54,505 bases of DNA from Mageeibacillus sp. UBA5747 (GTDB taxonomy: Bacteria; Bacillota; Clostridia; Saccharofermentanales; UBA5734): positions 382 to 54,886 of the forward strand of contig DIFN01000062.1 of the NCBI GenBank assembly GCA_002419145.1, in the 5' to 3' direction. A program made the translations under genes and the position numbers. Of this stretch, positions 25,022 to 34,136 are shown one piece after another. Under the pieces are notes generated by a model. The model worked only from the letters and a program-made list of their open reading frames with translations. It did not search any database and was not told the origin of the DNA. Numbering within the stretch: the stretch's first letter is position 1; each line of letters begins with the position of its first letter.

Positions 25022-26818
25022 ATGGACAAACCTGCCCATTCAGCCAGTCTAGACCGGCAACTCTTGCTTGGTAATGAAGCGATTGCCCGCGGGGCATTCG
25101 AAGCCGGGGTCAAGGTGATTTCCTCGTACCCGGGCACGCCCAGTACGGAAATTACCATCACCGCCGCCAAATATCCGCGCATCTACACGGAGTGGGCGAC
25201 CAACGAAAAAGTCGGCCTGGAGGTCGCTTATGGCGCGAGCCTGGGCGGCGGCAGGGCGATGTCGTGCATGAAGCATGTCGGGCTCAATGTGGCTGCCGAC
25301 CCGCTGTTCACTGCCTCGTACACAGGTGTCAACGGCGGCCTGGTGATTGTTGTGGCCGATGACCCGGGCATGCACAGTTCACAGAACGAGCAGGACAGCC
25401 GCCACTACGCCCGTGCCGCCAAATTGATGATGTTCGAGCCAGCCGACAGCCAGGAATGCCTCGACCTGACCCGGCAGGCCTTCGACCTGTCCGAGCACTA
25501 TGACATGCCGGTCATGCTCCGCCTGACCACCCGCATATCCCATTCCCGGACGCCGGTCACCGTCGGAAAACCACAAGAGCAAACCAAACGCCCCTACGTC
25601 AAAGACGTGATGAAGTACGTCATGATGCCGGGCATGGCGATCAAGCGCCACGTCGTGGTCGAGAGCCGCCAGAGCCAGCTGCAAAAGGACGTCGATGCCG
25701 GTCTGGTGCCAGCTGCCTTCACGATTACCAGAAAATCTGACAAGCTGGGCATCCTGACCAGCGGCATGGCTTACCAATATGTGCGCGAGGCATTGCCGGA
25801 CGCATCCATTTTCAAGCTGGGGCTGGTCTATCCACTGCCGATCACGCAGATTCGCGCGTTTGCAGCTTCTGTTGACCGCTTGGTGGTCGTTGAGGAACTG
25901 GATCCCTTCATCGAGACCGAGATCAAGGCCGCTGGGATTGCCTGCGAAGGCAAGTCCCTGTTCACCTTGCAGGGCGAATACAACGTTGCCCTCCTGAACA
26001 GAGTCTTCAATCCGGACACCATCCTCCATCCCGCCTATGATCCATCGGCTCTGACCCCAGCCCCCGGACGCCCGCCGGTTATGTGTGCCGGCTGCCCGCA
26101 CAAAGGCCTGTTCATGGCGCTCAACCGGCTGAAACTGACCGTTGCCGGTGACATCGGCTGCTATACATTGGGAGCCCTGGCACCGACCAATGCCATGGAT
26201 GCCTGTCTGTGCATGGGAGCATCGATTGGTATGGCCCATGGCCTCGACCAGGTCACGGACCACGAAATGGCCAGAAAATCCGTCGCGGTCATCGGCGACT
26301 CCACTTTCCTGCACACGGGTGTCTCCAGCCTGATCAACAGCGTCTACAATGGCAGCACCAGCACCGTGATCATCCTTGACAACTCAATCACCGGTATGAC
26401 GGGGCACCAGCAGAATGCCGCCAGCGGTCTGGACATCCATAACCAGCCTGCCCCTGAGCTCGACCTCGCGCTGATGTGCCAGGCCATCGGCGTGCGCTCG
26501 ATCTATGAGGTCGATCCAGCTGACATCAAGGCCTGCGTCAAAGTCATCAAGCAGGCCGTAGAGGAACCGCACGTCACCGTGATCATCGCTAAACGCCCCT
26601 GCGCCCTGATTCCGCCCGGCATCGGTAAAAAAGAAGAGATCGTCAAACTGGACCGTGACAAGTGTACCCGCTGCCAGGCCTGCATCAAGATCATGTGCCC
26701 GGCCTTGCTGACTGGACCGGATGGCTATCCGCAGGTCGATCCCAACGTCTGCAATGCTTGCCATCTCTGCACCCGAGTCTGCAATTTTGGCGCTTTGGAA
26801 GGAGGCAGCGAAACATGA
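25022..26818 (+). CDS. iorA: Indolepyruvate:ferredoxin oxidoreductase alpha subunit
   Basis: This 598-residue protein oxidises aryl pyruvates (from Trp, Phe, Tyr) to arylacetyl-CoA, reducing ferredoxin. The N-terminal half is the pyrimidine-binding domain (SSYPGTPSTEI) and the middle is the TPP domain with VIGDSTFLHTG. The C-terminus has two [4Fe-4S] motifs, CTRCQACIKIMCP and CNACHLCTRVC. AAAGGA fits TTG 25016 (5 bases) or ATG 25022 (11 bases); I list ATG. The stop overlaps iorB as ATGA. Confidence 0.95.
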   Translation: MDKPAHSASLDRQLLLGNEAIARGAFEAGVKVISSYPGTPSTEITITAAKYPRIYTEWATNEKVGLEVAYGASLGGGRAMSCMKHVGLNVAADPLFTASYTGVNGGLVIVVADDPGMHSSQNEQDSRHYARAAKLMMFEPADSQECLDLTRQAFDLSEHYDMPVMLRLTTRISHSRTPVTVGKPQEQTKRPYVKDVMKYVMMPGMAIKRHVVVESRQSQLQKDVDAGLVPAAFTITRKSDKLGILTSGMAYQYVREALPDASIFKLGLVYPLPITQIRAFAASVDRLVVVEELDPFIETEIKAAGIACEGKSLFTLQGEYNVALLNRVFNPDTILHPAYDPSALTPAPGRPPVMCAGCPHKGLFMALNRLKLTVAGDIGCYTLGALAPTNAMDACLCMGASIGMAHGLDQVTDHEMARKSVAVIGDSTFLHTGVSSLINSVYNGSTSTVIILDNSITGMTGHQQNAASGLDIHNQPAPELDLALMCQAIGVRSIYEVDPADIKACVKVIKQAVEEPHVTVIIAKRPCALIPPGIGKKEEIVKLDRDKCTRCQACIKIMCPALLTGPDGYPQVDPNVCNACHLCTRVCNFGALEGGSET

Positions 26819-27426
26819 GCCAGCCATTATCATTAAACATTGCCCTGGTCGGCGTGGGAGGCCAGGGAACTCTGGTCGCCGGAAAATTGCTTGGCACCGT
26901 TGCCAACCTCCTGGGTCTGGATGTCAAAGTGTCCGAGGTCCATGGCATGTCCCAGCGCGGTGGCAGCGTCATCACCTATGTCCGCATGGCCGATACTGTA
27001 GCCTCGCCGATCATCGAAATCGCCCAGGCGGATTTCGTCTTGTCGTTTGAAGAACTGGAAGCCCTGCGCTGGGCCTGTCTGCTCAAAGCGGGCGGAGCCA
27101 TGCTGGTCAATAACCTGCAGATCCCGCCGGCGACTGTGTCCACTGGAGTGGCCAAGTACCCGCAGGAAATTGTCAGCGAACTCGACCAGAAAGCTCTGGG
27201 CCACAGCAAAGTCTTTGCTTTTGATGCCCAGAAACTGGCAGACGCAGCAGGCAGCTACCGGGCGACCAATGTCGTCATGCTCGGCGCCATGTCCCGCCTG
27301 ACTGCGATCGATCCGGACATTTTTGCCCAGGCCATCGATATCGTGTTTCCAGAAAAACTTCGTGCTGTCAACCACAAGGCATTCCAGAGTGGATCTGATA
27401 TAATCAAATACACATGTGAGTTTTGA
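26815..27426 (+). CDS. iorB: Indolepyruvate oxidoreductase beta subunit
   Basis: This 203-residue subunit is the gamma-type domain of the indolepyruvate oxidoreductase. GVGGQGTLVAGKLLG lies near residue 13, and EVHGMSQRGGSV is the family signature. The start is ATG 26815, overlapping the iorA stop, with GAAGGAGG upstream; the frame runs further upstream only inside iorA. It works with IorA in the cytoplasm. The ACT gene starts 42 bases after it. Confidence 0.93.
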   Translation: MSQPLSLNIALVGVGGQGTLVAGKLLGTVANLLGLDVKVSEVHGMSQRGGSVITYVRMADTVASPIIEIAQADFVLSFEELEALRWACLLKAGGAMLVNNLQIPPATVSTGVAKYPQEIVSELDQKALGHSKVFAFDAQKLADAAGSYRATNVVMLGAMSRLTAIDPDIFAQAIDIVFPEKLRAVNHKAFQSGSDIIKYTCEF

Positions 27427-27468
27427 TCTGTACCTTTCTGGTACGGACTTTGAATGGGAGGAATCGCG

Positions 27469-27900
27469 ATGCTTGTCACCCAGATTTCTGTTTTCCTCGA
27501 GAACAAATCCGGTCGCCTGGCAGAGGTCACCCGGACTTTGCGCGAAGCCGGGATCGATATCCGGGCTCTGGTGATCGCCGATACAACCGAATATGGCATT
27601 TTGCGCATGATCGTCGACCAGCCAGTTAAAGCCCAGGATGTCCTGACAAACCATGGCTTTACCGTCAGTGCGACACATGTGATTGCGATTTCCATTCCCA
27701 ACCTGCCTGGCCAGCTCGATGTTGCCCTCGAAATCCTCAGTGAAGGCTCGATCTCGGTGGATTACCTTTACGCCTACATCGGCCGGGTCACGAATGATGC
27801 CGTGGTCATCATCCGGGTTCAGAACCCGCAGCTGGCCCTCGAAAAATTAGAAAAATCAGCCATCCGTGTGCTCTCTACTCAGGAGGTCTACGGCATTTGA
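27469..27900 (+). CDS. ACT domain protein (tandem ACT)
   Basis: This 143-residue protein consists of two ACT modules, about residues 1-68 and 69-143. The first opens with QISVFLENKSGRLAEVTRTL and the second with VIAISIPNLPGQLDVALEIL. ACT domains bind amino acids and regulate enzymes. GGGAGG precedes ATG 27469. It follows iorAB, and such proteins often sit beside paaK/ior genes, so an aromatic amino-acid sensor is likely. Its stop overlaps the next TTG start as TTGA. Confidence 0.88.
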   Translation: MLVTQISVFLENKSGRLAEVTRTLREAGIDIRALVIADTTEYGILRMIVDQPVKAQDVLTNHGFTVSATHVIAISIPNLPGQLDVALEILSEGSISVDYLYAYIGRVTNDAVVIIRVQNPQLALEKLEKSAIRVLSTQEVYGI

Positions 27901-29201
27901 TCACCCAAGCCTTTGCTCCTTTCGGGATTTCCCCGGAGTCAGTCCTGCTCTCGGAACAGATCATTCGCGATCTTGCCCCCGTTTTTGCCCGCATCGATCA
28001 GACTCGCAGCATCAACCAGCTGCGAGTCTTGCATGCGTTTCACGAAGCACGTCTGGCTGAAAGCAGCTTTGGCGGCTCGACCGGCTATGGTTATGATGAC
28101 TCTGGCCGGGCTCAGATCGAGACTGCCTATGCCCAGGTGTTTGGCGCCGAAAAAGCGCTCGTGCGCATCCAGATCAGTGCTGGGACCCAGGCTCTGGCGA
28201 TCTGCCTCTTTGGTTTGCTTAGACCTGGAGACACCTTGCTGGCTGTCACCGGCCGCCCTTATGATACGCTGCAGGCGAGCATTGGCATCACCGATGACGG
28301 CTCGCCGGCTCCCGATGGTTCTCTTGTAGATATGGGTGTCTTTTATCGTGAGCTTGAGCTCCTGCCAGGTGGCAGCCCTGATCTGGCAGGCATCGCCCAA
28401 GCCCTCGAAAGTCGCACGAAGGTCGTTTTCATTCAGAAATCACGCGGCTACACCACTCGTCGTTCACTCCTGACCGATGACATCGAGCAGATCGTCCAGA
28501 CGGTCCGCCAGAAGCAGCCACAGGCCATCATTCTGGTGGATAACTGCTATGGCGAGTTCGTCGAGACGCGCGAGCCTTGCATGGTCGGGGCGGATCTCGT
28601 GGCTGGTTCTCTGATCAAAAATCCCGGCGGCGGCCTCTGCCCTTCGGGTGGCTATGTGGCTGGACGAGCGGATCTCGTGGAAAAAGTCGCGGCTCGCCTG
28701 ACCGCGCCAGGCCTGGGCAGCCACGTCGGCCCGACGCTCGGATTTTCCCGCCTGATCGCCCAAGGCTTTTACCTGGCACCGCAGGTTGTCGCGGAAAGCC
28801 TCAAAGGGGCTGCGTTCGCCGCCGCCTTGTTTGGCCAGTCTGGCTTCAAGACATACCCGGCAGCCGATGCCATCCGAGGAGATCTGGTCCAGACTCTGGA
28901 ATTCGGCGATCCCGACCGCCTGGTTGCTTTTTGTCAGGCGATCCAGGCGGCTTCTCCAGTCGACAGTTTTGTCAGCCCGGAACCTTGGGCCATGCCCGGC
29001 TACGACAGCCCGGTCATCATGGCTGCCGGTGCCTTTATCCAAGGAGCGTCGATCGAACTGTCAGCCGATGGCCCCTTGAAACCACCCTACCCCGCCTATC
29101 TCCAGGGTGGGCTCAATTTTGAAACCGTCCGTCTGGCCTGCTTGCTCGCCTTTGAACGCATGGGCACCTGCCAGCCCAGACGCGGCCAAACTGGAGACTG
29201 A
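27897..29201 (+). CDS. PLP-dependent methionine gamma-lyase/aluminum-resistance family protein
   Basis: This 434-residue protein matches the Firmicute family annotated as aluminum resistance protein or methionine gamma-lyase family. GGSTGYGYDD and SAGTQALAICLFGLLRPGD lie in the N-terminal half. The PLP lysine is expected in GSLIKNPGGG, about residue 240. The fold is aminotransferase type I. The start is TTG 27897, overlapping the ACT gene stop, with AGGAGG upstream. The true substrate of the family is not settled. It is the last gene tightly coupled to the ior cluster. Confidence 0.88.
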   Translation: MITQAFAPFGISPESVLLSEQIIRDLAPVFARIDQTRSINQLRVLHAFHEARLAESSFGGSTGYGYDDSGRAQIETAYAQVFGAEKALVRIQISAGTQALAICLFGLLRPGDTLLAVTGRPYDTLQASIGITDDGSPAPDGSLVDMGVFYRELELLPGGSPDLAGIAQALESRTKVVFIQKSRGYTTRRSLLTDDIEQIVQTVRQKQPQAIILVDNCYGEFVETREPCMVGADLVAGSLIKNPGGGLCPSGGYVAGRADLVEKVAARLTAPGLGSHVGPTLGFSRLIAQGFYLAPQVVAESLKGAAFAAALFGQSGFKTYPAADAIRGDLVQTLEFGDPDRLVAFCQAIQAASPVDSFVSPEPWAMPGYDSPVIMAAGAFIQGASIELSADGPLKPPYPAYLQGGLNFETVRLACLLAFERMGTCQPRRGQTGD

Positions 29202-29203
29202 CC

Positions 29204-30610
29204 GTGAGTTCAACGCCCCGCAACACAGATCGCCGTACCGCTCACCACCCAGAGCAGCGCGGCGCGGATCGCCGCTCTGGCCGCAGACCCAGCCGTCGGC
29301 CTGCCGACCCGGTCGAACGCCTGATGCGGATCGAACGCCGCAAAGCCCGTTCGCGCGCGATTTTTTTGTCGGTGCTGGTTTTGTTCATCATGCTGGTCAT
29401 GGCAGTCCTGATCCTGGTTGTCATGCGTAATACCAAGCCTAGTCCGCAGTTCCTCTTCATCCAGAAAGGCAAATTGACGCACTATGTCCAGGGCGATGTC
29501 CTGATTTTGCGCGATGACAGCGTGGCGGATGCCCCTTCTTCCGGTCAGGTCAAACCGCTGGTCACCGAAGGGATGCGCGTTTCCCGCGGCCAAAAACTGG
29601 CCCTGGTTATCCCGACCGGACTGGAACGCCAGCTCGATGAGCTCGACAAATGCGAACAGGATATTGTGGATTTGCAACTGGAACTGATGAGCCAGGGCAA
29701 GGGCTCTGGGGCTCGGGCGATCTACAATGAAAGTGCCGTTGCCCTCTCATCCATTGTCAATCTGGTCCGGGGAGATGTCGTGAACCAGACCCTGCGCAAT
29801 CTGCCCGCCTATGAGGCTGCCATGACTGTGATCATTGAGCAACGCAGCGGCAAGCTGGCTGCTGTCGATTTTCACGATGCCAGGCTTGACCAGCTCCTGA
29901 TGCAAAAGCAAAGCCTGGAGCAGTCCCTCGGCCTGGCGTCGGGCACACTGACCAGCAGTCAGCCGGGGATTGTCTCGTTCCATCTCGATGGATTCGAGGA
30001 ATCGCTGGGTATAGCAGCCATCGAGAGCCTGACTTATCCGACCTATCAGGACGCCCTGCAAAAGGCTCAGACGTTTCAAACGGTCGCCCAGGAAGTGGGT
30101 TCCGGTGAGCCCGTCCTGCGTGTGACCTCCAGTCTGGAGCATTACCTGGCGCTTTACCTGGAGGGCGTTCAGCCTGCTGATCTGCCAGCAGATCGCCGTT
30201 ACACGATCCATGTGCCATCGGAAGGAATCGAAATCACCCACTGCCGCCTCGTCCGGGCCGATAACCAAGGACAGGGCAGTTTTGCCATTTTCCGCTCCGA
30301 CCGCAGGGTCGAGTGGTTTTCTGACCGGCGCAGTTTTGCCGCCGAATTGGCTGTGTCCGAAACAGAAGGCATGCGCATCCCGCGGGTGTCCTTGATCGAC
30401 TTTGACACGTCGAGCCGGACCGCCAGCATCCTGATGGTCACGGGTGGCTACACCCGATTGGTCCCTGTTCAAATTTTAGATTACGACCGCGAATACGCCA
30501 TCATCGATTCCAGCCCCGACGCAGGGGAAGATGACCTCAAGCCCAGCCTGTCAGCGGTCATTGTAGCCAACCCTGAATCGATTGGAGAGGGGGAATTCAT
30601 TGGTGGATAA
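29204..30610 (+). CDS. HlyD-like membrane protein of the sepF region
   Basis: This 468-residue protein has a very Arg-rich N-terminal tail of about 60 residues, then one membrane segment (about residues 62-85) and a large extracytoplasmic part. A split lipoyl-like region (SSGQVKPLVTEGMRVSRGQKL) and a short helical region resemble HlyD-type adaptors of the kind annotated near sepF in Clostridia. The start is GTG 29204, 2 bases after the previous stop. Its end overlaps yggS. The location next to SepF suggests an envelope or division-linked role, which is inference. Confidence 0.7.
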   Translation: MSSTPRNTDRRTAHHPEQRGADRRSGRRPSRRPADPVERLMRIERRKARSRAIFLSVLVLFIMLVMAVLILVVMRNTKPSPQFLFIQKGKLTHYVQGDVLILRDDSVADAPSSGQVKPLVTEGMRVSRGQKLALVIPTGLERQLDELDKCEQDIVDLQLELMSQGKGSGARAIYNESAVALSSIVNLVRGDVVNQTLRNLPAYEAAMTVIIEQRSGKLAAVDFHDARLDQLLMQKQSLEQSLGLASGTLTSSQPGIVSFHLDGFEESLGIAAIESLTYPTYQDALQKAQTFQTVAQEVGSGEPVLRVTSSLEHYLALYLEGVQPADLPADRRYTIHVPSEGIEITHCRLVRADNQGQGSFAIFRSDRRVEWFSDRRSFAAELAVSETEGMRIPRVSLIDFDTSSRTASILMVTGGYTRLVPVQILDYDREYAIIDSSPDAGEDDLKPSLSAVIVANPESIGEGEFIGG

Positions 30611-31358
30611 CGAACAGATTGCCCGCGTGACAGGCTTGCCTGTCCCTGAAGTGGTCGCTCTGGCCAGTCGGCTGGAGCAGGTGCGCCTGTCGGTTGCGAC
30701 TGCAGCCCGGGATGCCGGGCGTGATCCGGCTGAAATTACTCTGGTCGGCGTGTCCAAGTTCTTGCCCGCAGCCATGGCCGCCGCCGCCGTTGGCCTGGGC
30801 CTGCAGGATCTCGGTGAAAACCGGGTCCAGGAGATGCTGGCCAAGCAGGATGAATTGGCTGCCCGTAACCTTCATCCGGCCTGGCATCTGATCGGCACTC
30901 TGCAAAAAAACAAAGTCAAATACCTTTTAGGCCGCACCCACTTGATTCATTCGGTCGATTCAGCCGAATTGCTGCAGGAAATTGCCAGCCGCAGCACCAA
31001 AGCCGGACTTGTGACCGATGTCCTCCTGCAAGTCAACACGGCCCACGAAACAACCAAGCATGGTTTTGAACCAGATGAACTGGTAGCCGGTGCAGCCAGC
31101 TTTGCTGACCAGCCAGGTGTCCGGGTCCGCGGTCTGATGACCATGGCTCCTTTGTTTGAAGATCCGGAACAAACCCGTCCTGTCTTTGCCCAGACCCAGA
31201 CGTTGTTTGCGACACTTGCGGCAGGACCGTTCGGAGCGGACCATTTCAACATCCTGTCCATGGGCATGAGCCAGGATTTTGTCCAGGCCATTGCGTGCGG
31301 TGCCACCCATGTCCGCATCGGCACGGCCATTTTTGGGCACCGACCTTCGCGTCTGTAA
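30603..31358 (+). CDS. YggS/YlmE family pyridoxal phosphate homeostasis protein
   Basis: This 251-residue protein is a single TIM barrel that binds PLP through the lysine in LVGVSKFLPA. DLGENRVQEM, WHLIGTLQKNKVKYL and the C-terminal LSMGMSQDFVQAI are family signatures. The family controls free PLP levels and has no established enzymatic reaction. The start is GTG 30603 or TTG 30600, both served by AGGGGG at 30588-30593. It overlaps the HlyD-like gene and precedes sepF, matching the ylmE-sepF order of Firmicutes. Confidence 0.93.
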   Translation: MDNEQIARVTGLPVPEVVALASRLEQVRLSVATAARDAGRDPAEITLVGVSKFLPAAMAAAAVGLGLQDLGENRVQEMLAKQDELAARNLHPAWHLIGTLQKNKVKYLLGRTHLIHSVDSAELLQEIASRSTKAGLVTDVLLQVNTAHETTKHGFEPDELVAGAASFADQPGVRVRGLMTMAPLFEDPEQTRPVFAQTQTLFATLAAGPFGADHFNILSMGMSQDFVQAIACGATHVRIGTAIFGHRPSRL

Positions 31359-31476
31359 ATCAATCTGAAAAACCTTTGCCCACGGCCACAGGTGTCGCGT
31401 GATTGTAACACTAGCCCCAAACAGCGCGTTCGTGTTGCGGCCAGATTACAACGCACTTACACTTCACCGGACTTTC

Positions 31477-31505
31477 TTGCGGGGCGCCCACGGCGTTCCT
31501 ATAAT
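31477..31505 (+). promoter_or_regulatory. sepF promoter
   Basis: TTGCGG at 31477-31482 and TATAAT at 31500-31505 are separated by 17 bp. The sepF start is 60 bases downstream, so sepF can be expressed apart from yggS. Confidence 0.75.
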
Positions 31506-31564
31506 GGAATATAGACCGGACCCGTCGATGGAGAAAGGGATGCCGGTTGAGACGGAGGTAGACC

Positions 31565-32035
31565 ATGGCCGATCTATTCAACAGACTGTTCAGCCGCCTG
31601 GGCAGCTACAACGACGAACTCGATTACGAAGAAGAATCCGAACAGGACACCTATATCGAAACCAAGGCCGATCCTGGTGAGGATTACAAGGCCGCACCGT
31701 CCCGCCGCCAAGCCAGCAAGGTGGTTGACATCAAGCCGCACCCGGCCAACCAGTCGGTGGTCATCATGCAGCCATCCGACATCGAAGCTGCCCAGCAAGC
31801 CTGCGACCACATCCGCGCCGGTAAAACGGTCATTTGCAACATTGAAAAGGTGGATCCCCGGGTCGCCCAGCGCGTCATCGACTTCATCACCGGCTCCGCC
31901 TACGCCCTCGACGGCAAAGTCATGCCAGTCTCAAGCGTCATCTTTGTCGTTGCCCCGCGCAACACCGCCCTGGTCGAAGGCAACCTGACCGGTCAGCACA
32001 TGGATTATCTCAAACAAGCTTACGCCACCCGCTGA
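31565..32035 (+). CDS. sepF: Cell division protein SepF
   Basis: This 156-residue protein opens with MADLFNRLFSRLG, an amphipathic membrane-binding helix. An acidic Glu/Asp-rich linker follows, then the SepF domain from about residue 65 (SVVIMQPSDIEAAQ, RVIDFITGSAYALDGKV, IFVVAPRN). SepF binds FtsZ and tethers the ring to the membrane. GGAGGT precedes ATG 31565. It has its own promoter and is followed after 128 bases by a terminator. Confidence 0.95.
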   Translation: MADLFNRLFSRLGSYNDELDYEEESEQDTYIETKADPGEDYKAAPSRRQASKVVDIKPHPANQSVVIMQPSDIEAAQQACDHIRAGKTVICNIEKVDPRVAQRVIDFITGSAYALDGKVMPVSSVIFVVAPRNTALVEGNLTGQHMDYLKQAYATR

Positions 32036-32163
32036 GGACTCTGTCGATAACGCCGCCGCTGTTCTGGATTTGTCAGAGCTCACTCAGGACAGCTGACGAC
32101 AGTAACCTTACACGGCACAGAATCAGGGTGTAACACAGGGCCACGAAATTAAAATAAAATCAG

Positions 32164-32209
32164 AAAACCATCTCGAGGCACAACAAGGATTGCTGAGGGA
32201 TGGTTTTTT
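32164..32209 (+). terminator. Terminator after sepF
   Basis: A 9-bp perfect stem (32164-32172 with 32199-32207) with a 26-base loop ends in a run of T to 32209. It lies 128 bases after sepF and before the glycosyltransferase gene. Confidence 0.7.
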
Positions 32210-32255
32210 CTGCCGGCATGCTATAATAAATTCGTTTGAAAAGGGGGTGAATTGC

Positions 32256-33275
32256 TTGAAAGCACTGTCCATTGCTGTTCCATCCTACAATTCACAGGAT
32301 TACCTGGCGACTTGTCTGGACTCCCTGGTGACCGGAGGGCCGGATGTTGAGGTGATCGTCGTCGATGATGGTTCTACAGACAGGACGGCGGAGATTGCCC
32401 GCGCGTATGTGGAGCGCTACCCTGACATCGTTCGCCTGGAGCAGAAGCCTAACGGGGGCCATGGCTCGGCAGTCAACAAAGGGCTTGAAGTGGCGACCGG
32501 GCGATATTTCAAAGTGGTCGACAGCGATGACTGGTTTGACCAGGGCGCTTATGCCAAGGTGATGGAGCTGTTGCGGGCTCAGCCGGGTGATGATACGGCA
32601 ATCGATCTGGTCATAGCCAATTACGTCTATGAATACAAATACAACAACACATTCAATGTCATTTCCTATCGCAATGTCTTTCCGGTCGACCAGCGATTTA
32701 CCTGGGATGAGATGCGCTTTTTCAGGGTCAGCCAGTTCCTCGTGATGCACAGCATGATCTATCGGACCGATCGACTGCGTTTGTGCGGATTGAAGCTGCC
32801 GGAACATACCTTCTACGTCGATAACATAGTCGCCTACCAGCCGTTGCCGCTTGTGCGCAGCGTGCACTATCTGGATGTCGATCTTTACCGCTATTTCATC
32901 GGCCGACCGGACCAGTCGGTCAACATGAACAACATGATCAAATGCATTGACCAGCAATTGAGGGTCACGCGGATCATGCTCTACATGTACCTTTTGCGCC
33001 GGGATATAGCCAATCGCCACTTGCGCCGTTACATGTACCGTTATCTGTCCATGATGGTTTCGATCTCGATCATCCACCTGATCTTGTCCAATACAGAGGA
33101 GAATCTGAACAAAATCGACCTGCTCTGGAAGGACATCAAAGACTATGACCTGCGGACCTATACAGTTTTGCGCACGAATCTCCTCAATGCAGCCCTGGCC
33201 CTGCCGGGACGCGGTGGCCGCTACATCACCCGGAAGTCCTACATGGTAGCCCGGAGAATCTACAAATTCAATTGA
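32256..33275 (+). CDS. Family 2 glycosyltransferase
   Basis: This 339-residue GT-A enzyme has LSIAVPSYNSQDYL at the start, VVDDGSTDRTAEI near residue 36 and a DSDDW metal-binding motif near residue 90. It should transfer a nucleotide-activated sugar to an envelope acceptor. No membrane segment is evident. The start is TTG 32256, with AAGGGGG 8 bases upstream. TATAAT at 32222-32227 is a good -10, but no clear -35 was seen. The following membrane acyltransferase-like gene is 15 bases away. Confidence 0.88.
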   Translation: MKALSIAVPSYNSQDYLATCLDSLVTGGPDVEVIVVDDGSTDRTAEIARAYVERYPDIVRLEQKPNGGHGSAVNKGLEVATGRYFKVVDSDDWFDQGAYAKVMELLRAQPGDDTAIDLVIANYVYEYKYNNTFNVISYRNVFPVDQRFTWDEMRFFRVSQFLVMHSMIYRTDRLRLCGLKLPEHTFYVDNIVAYQPLPLVRSVHYLDVDLYRYFIGRPDQSVNMNNMIKCIDQQLRVTRIMLYMYLLRRDIANRHLRRYMYRYLSMMVSISIIHLILSNTEENLNKIDLLWKDIKDYDLRTYTVLRTNLLNAALALPGRGGRYITRKSYMVARRIYKFN

Positions 33276-33290
33276 CCCAAGGGAGGATCC

Positions 33291-34064
33291 ATGCCAGACC
33301 AAACGACGAAAAACCGTGTCTTCGAACTCGATGCCCTGCGCGGTCTTGCCCTGTTCATGATGTTCCTGCACCATTTCATTTTCGACTTGCGCTACATTTT
33401 CGGACTTGATGTGTTCGCCTGGCAGGAATCATGGTGGTTCATTAACCTGTTGCGGCCGCTTTTCCTCAATGTGTTCCTTGTGGTTTCAGGCATCTCGAGC
33501 AGCTTCTCCCGCAGCAACACACGCCGCGGCTTGCGTTTACTGGGGGTGGCTTTAGGGATCACGATCGTCAGCATCGTTTTGTCCTGGCTGTCGGGCAGCG
33601 ATTTCTATATCTTTTTTAATGTGCTCCATTTGCTGGCTCTTGGTACCCTTCTGTATGCCGGGCTGGATAGCTCCAGGCTGCACTTGAAAGAACCGGCAAT
33701 CCAGGCCATTTTGCTGTTTGCCAGCATCGTATTGCTGTACCTGGGTGGCCTGGTGCCTGATCTGAACCGGATGTTTGCCGGCAATTACCTGACCTTGCCG
33801 CTGGGGATTTTGCCAGATGCGTACCCCGGTATGGCCGACTACCTGCCTGTGCTGCCATGGCTGGGCTTTTTCCTGATGGGAACCTTGCTCGGCCGGATCG
33901 TCTATCCGGCGCGCACGACCGCATTCCCGCACGCTCCGGACCGTTTGACCAAAGCCACCCGGCCGCTGGAGTTCCTCGGCCGGAATTCGCTTGTCTTCTA
34001 CGCGCTGCACCAACCGGTCCTGATCGGCATTTTGTCAGCCCTGCGCGCCCTGGGCTGGCTCTGA
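33291..34064 (+). CDS. DUF1624-type (heparan-alpha-glucosaminide N-acetyltransferase-like) membrane protein
   Basis: This 257-residue polytopic protein has about seven hydrophobic segments. The N-terminal motif RVFELDALRGLALFMMFLHH is typical of DUF1624 and related transmembrane acyltransferases, as is the late NSLVFYALHQPVLIG. Such proteins probably move acyl groups to sugars at the membrane. GGGAGG precedes ATG 33291. The adjacent glycosyltransferase makes glycan decoration plausible, but the substrate is unknown. Confidence 0.85.
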   Translation: MPDQTTKNRVFELDALRGLALFMMFLHHFIFDLRYIFGLDVFAWQESWWFINLLRPLFLNVFLVVSGISSSFSRSNTRRGLRLLGVALGITIVSIVLSWLSGSDFYIFFNVLHLLALGTLLYAGLDSSRLHLKEPAIQAILLFASIVLLYLGGLVPDLNRMFAGNYLTLPLGILPDAYPGMADYLPVLPWLGFFLMGTLLGRIVYPARTTAFPHAPDRLTKATRPLEFLGRNSLVFYALHQPVLIGILSALRALGWL

Positions 34065-34136
34065 TCGCCCGCCGCTGGAACCGTCACGGCTTTCGAGCTG
34101 GGGTGGATCTGAGGCCGCTCAAGAAAGGAAGAACCT

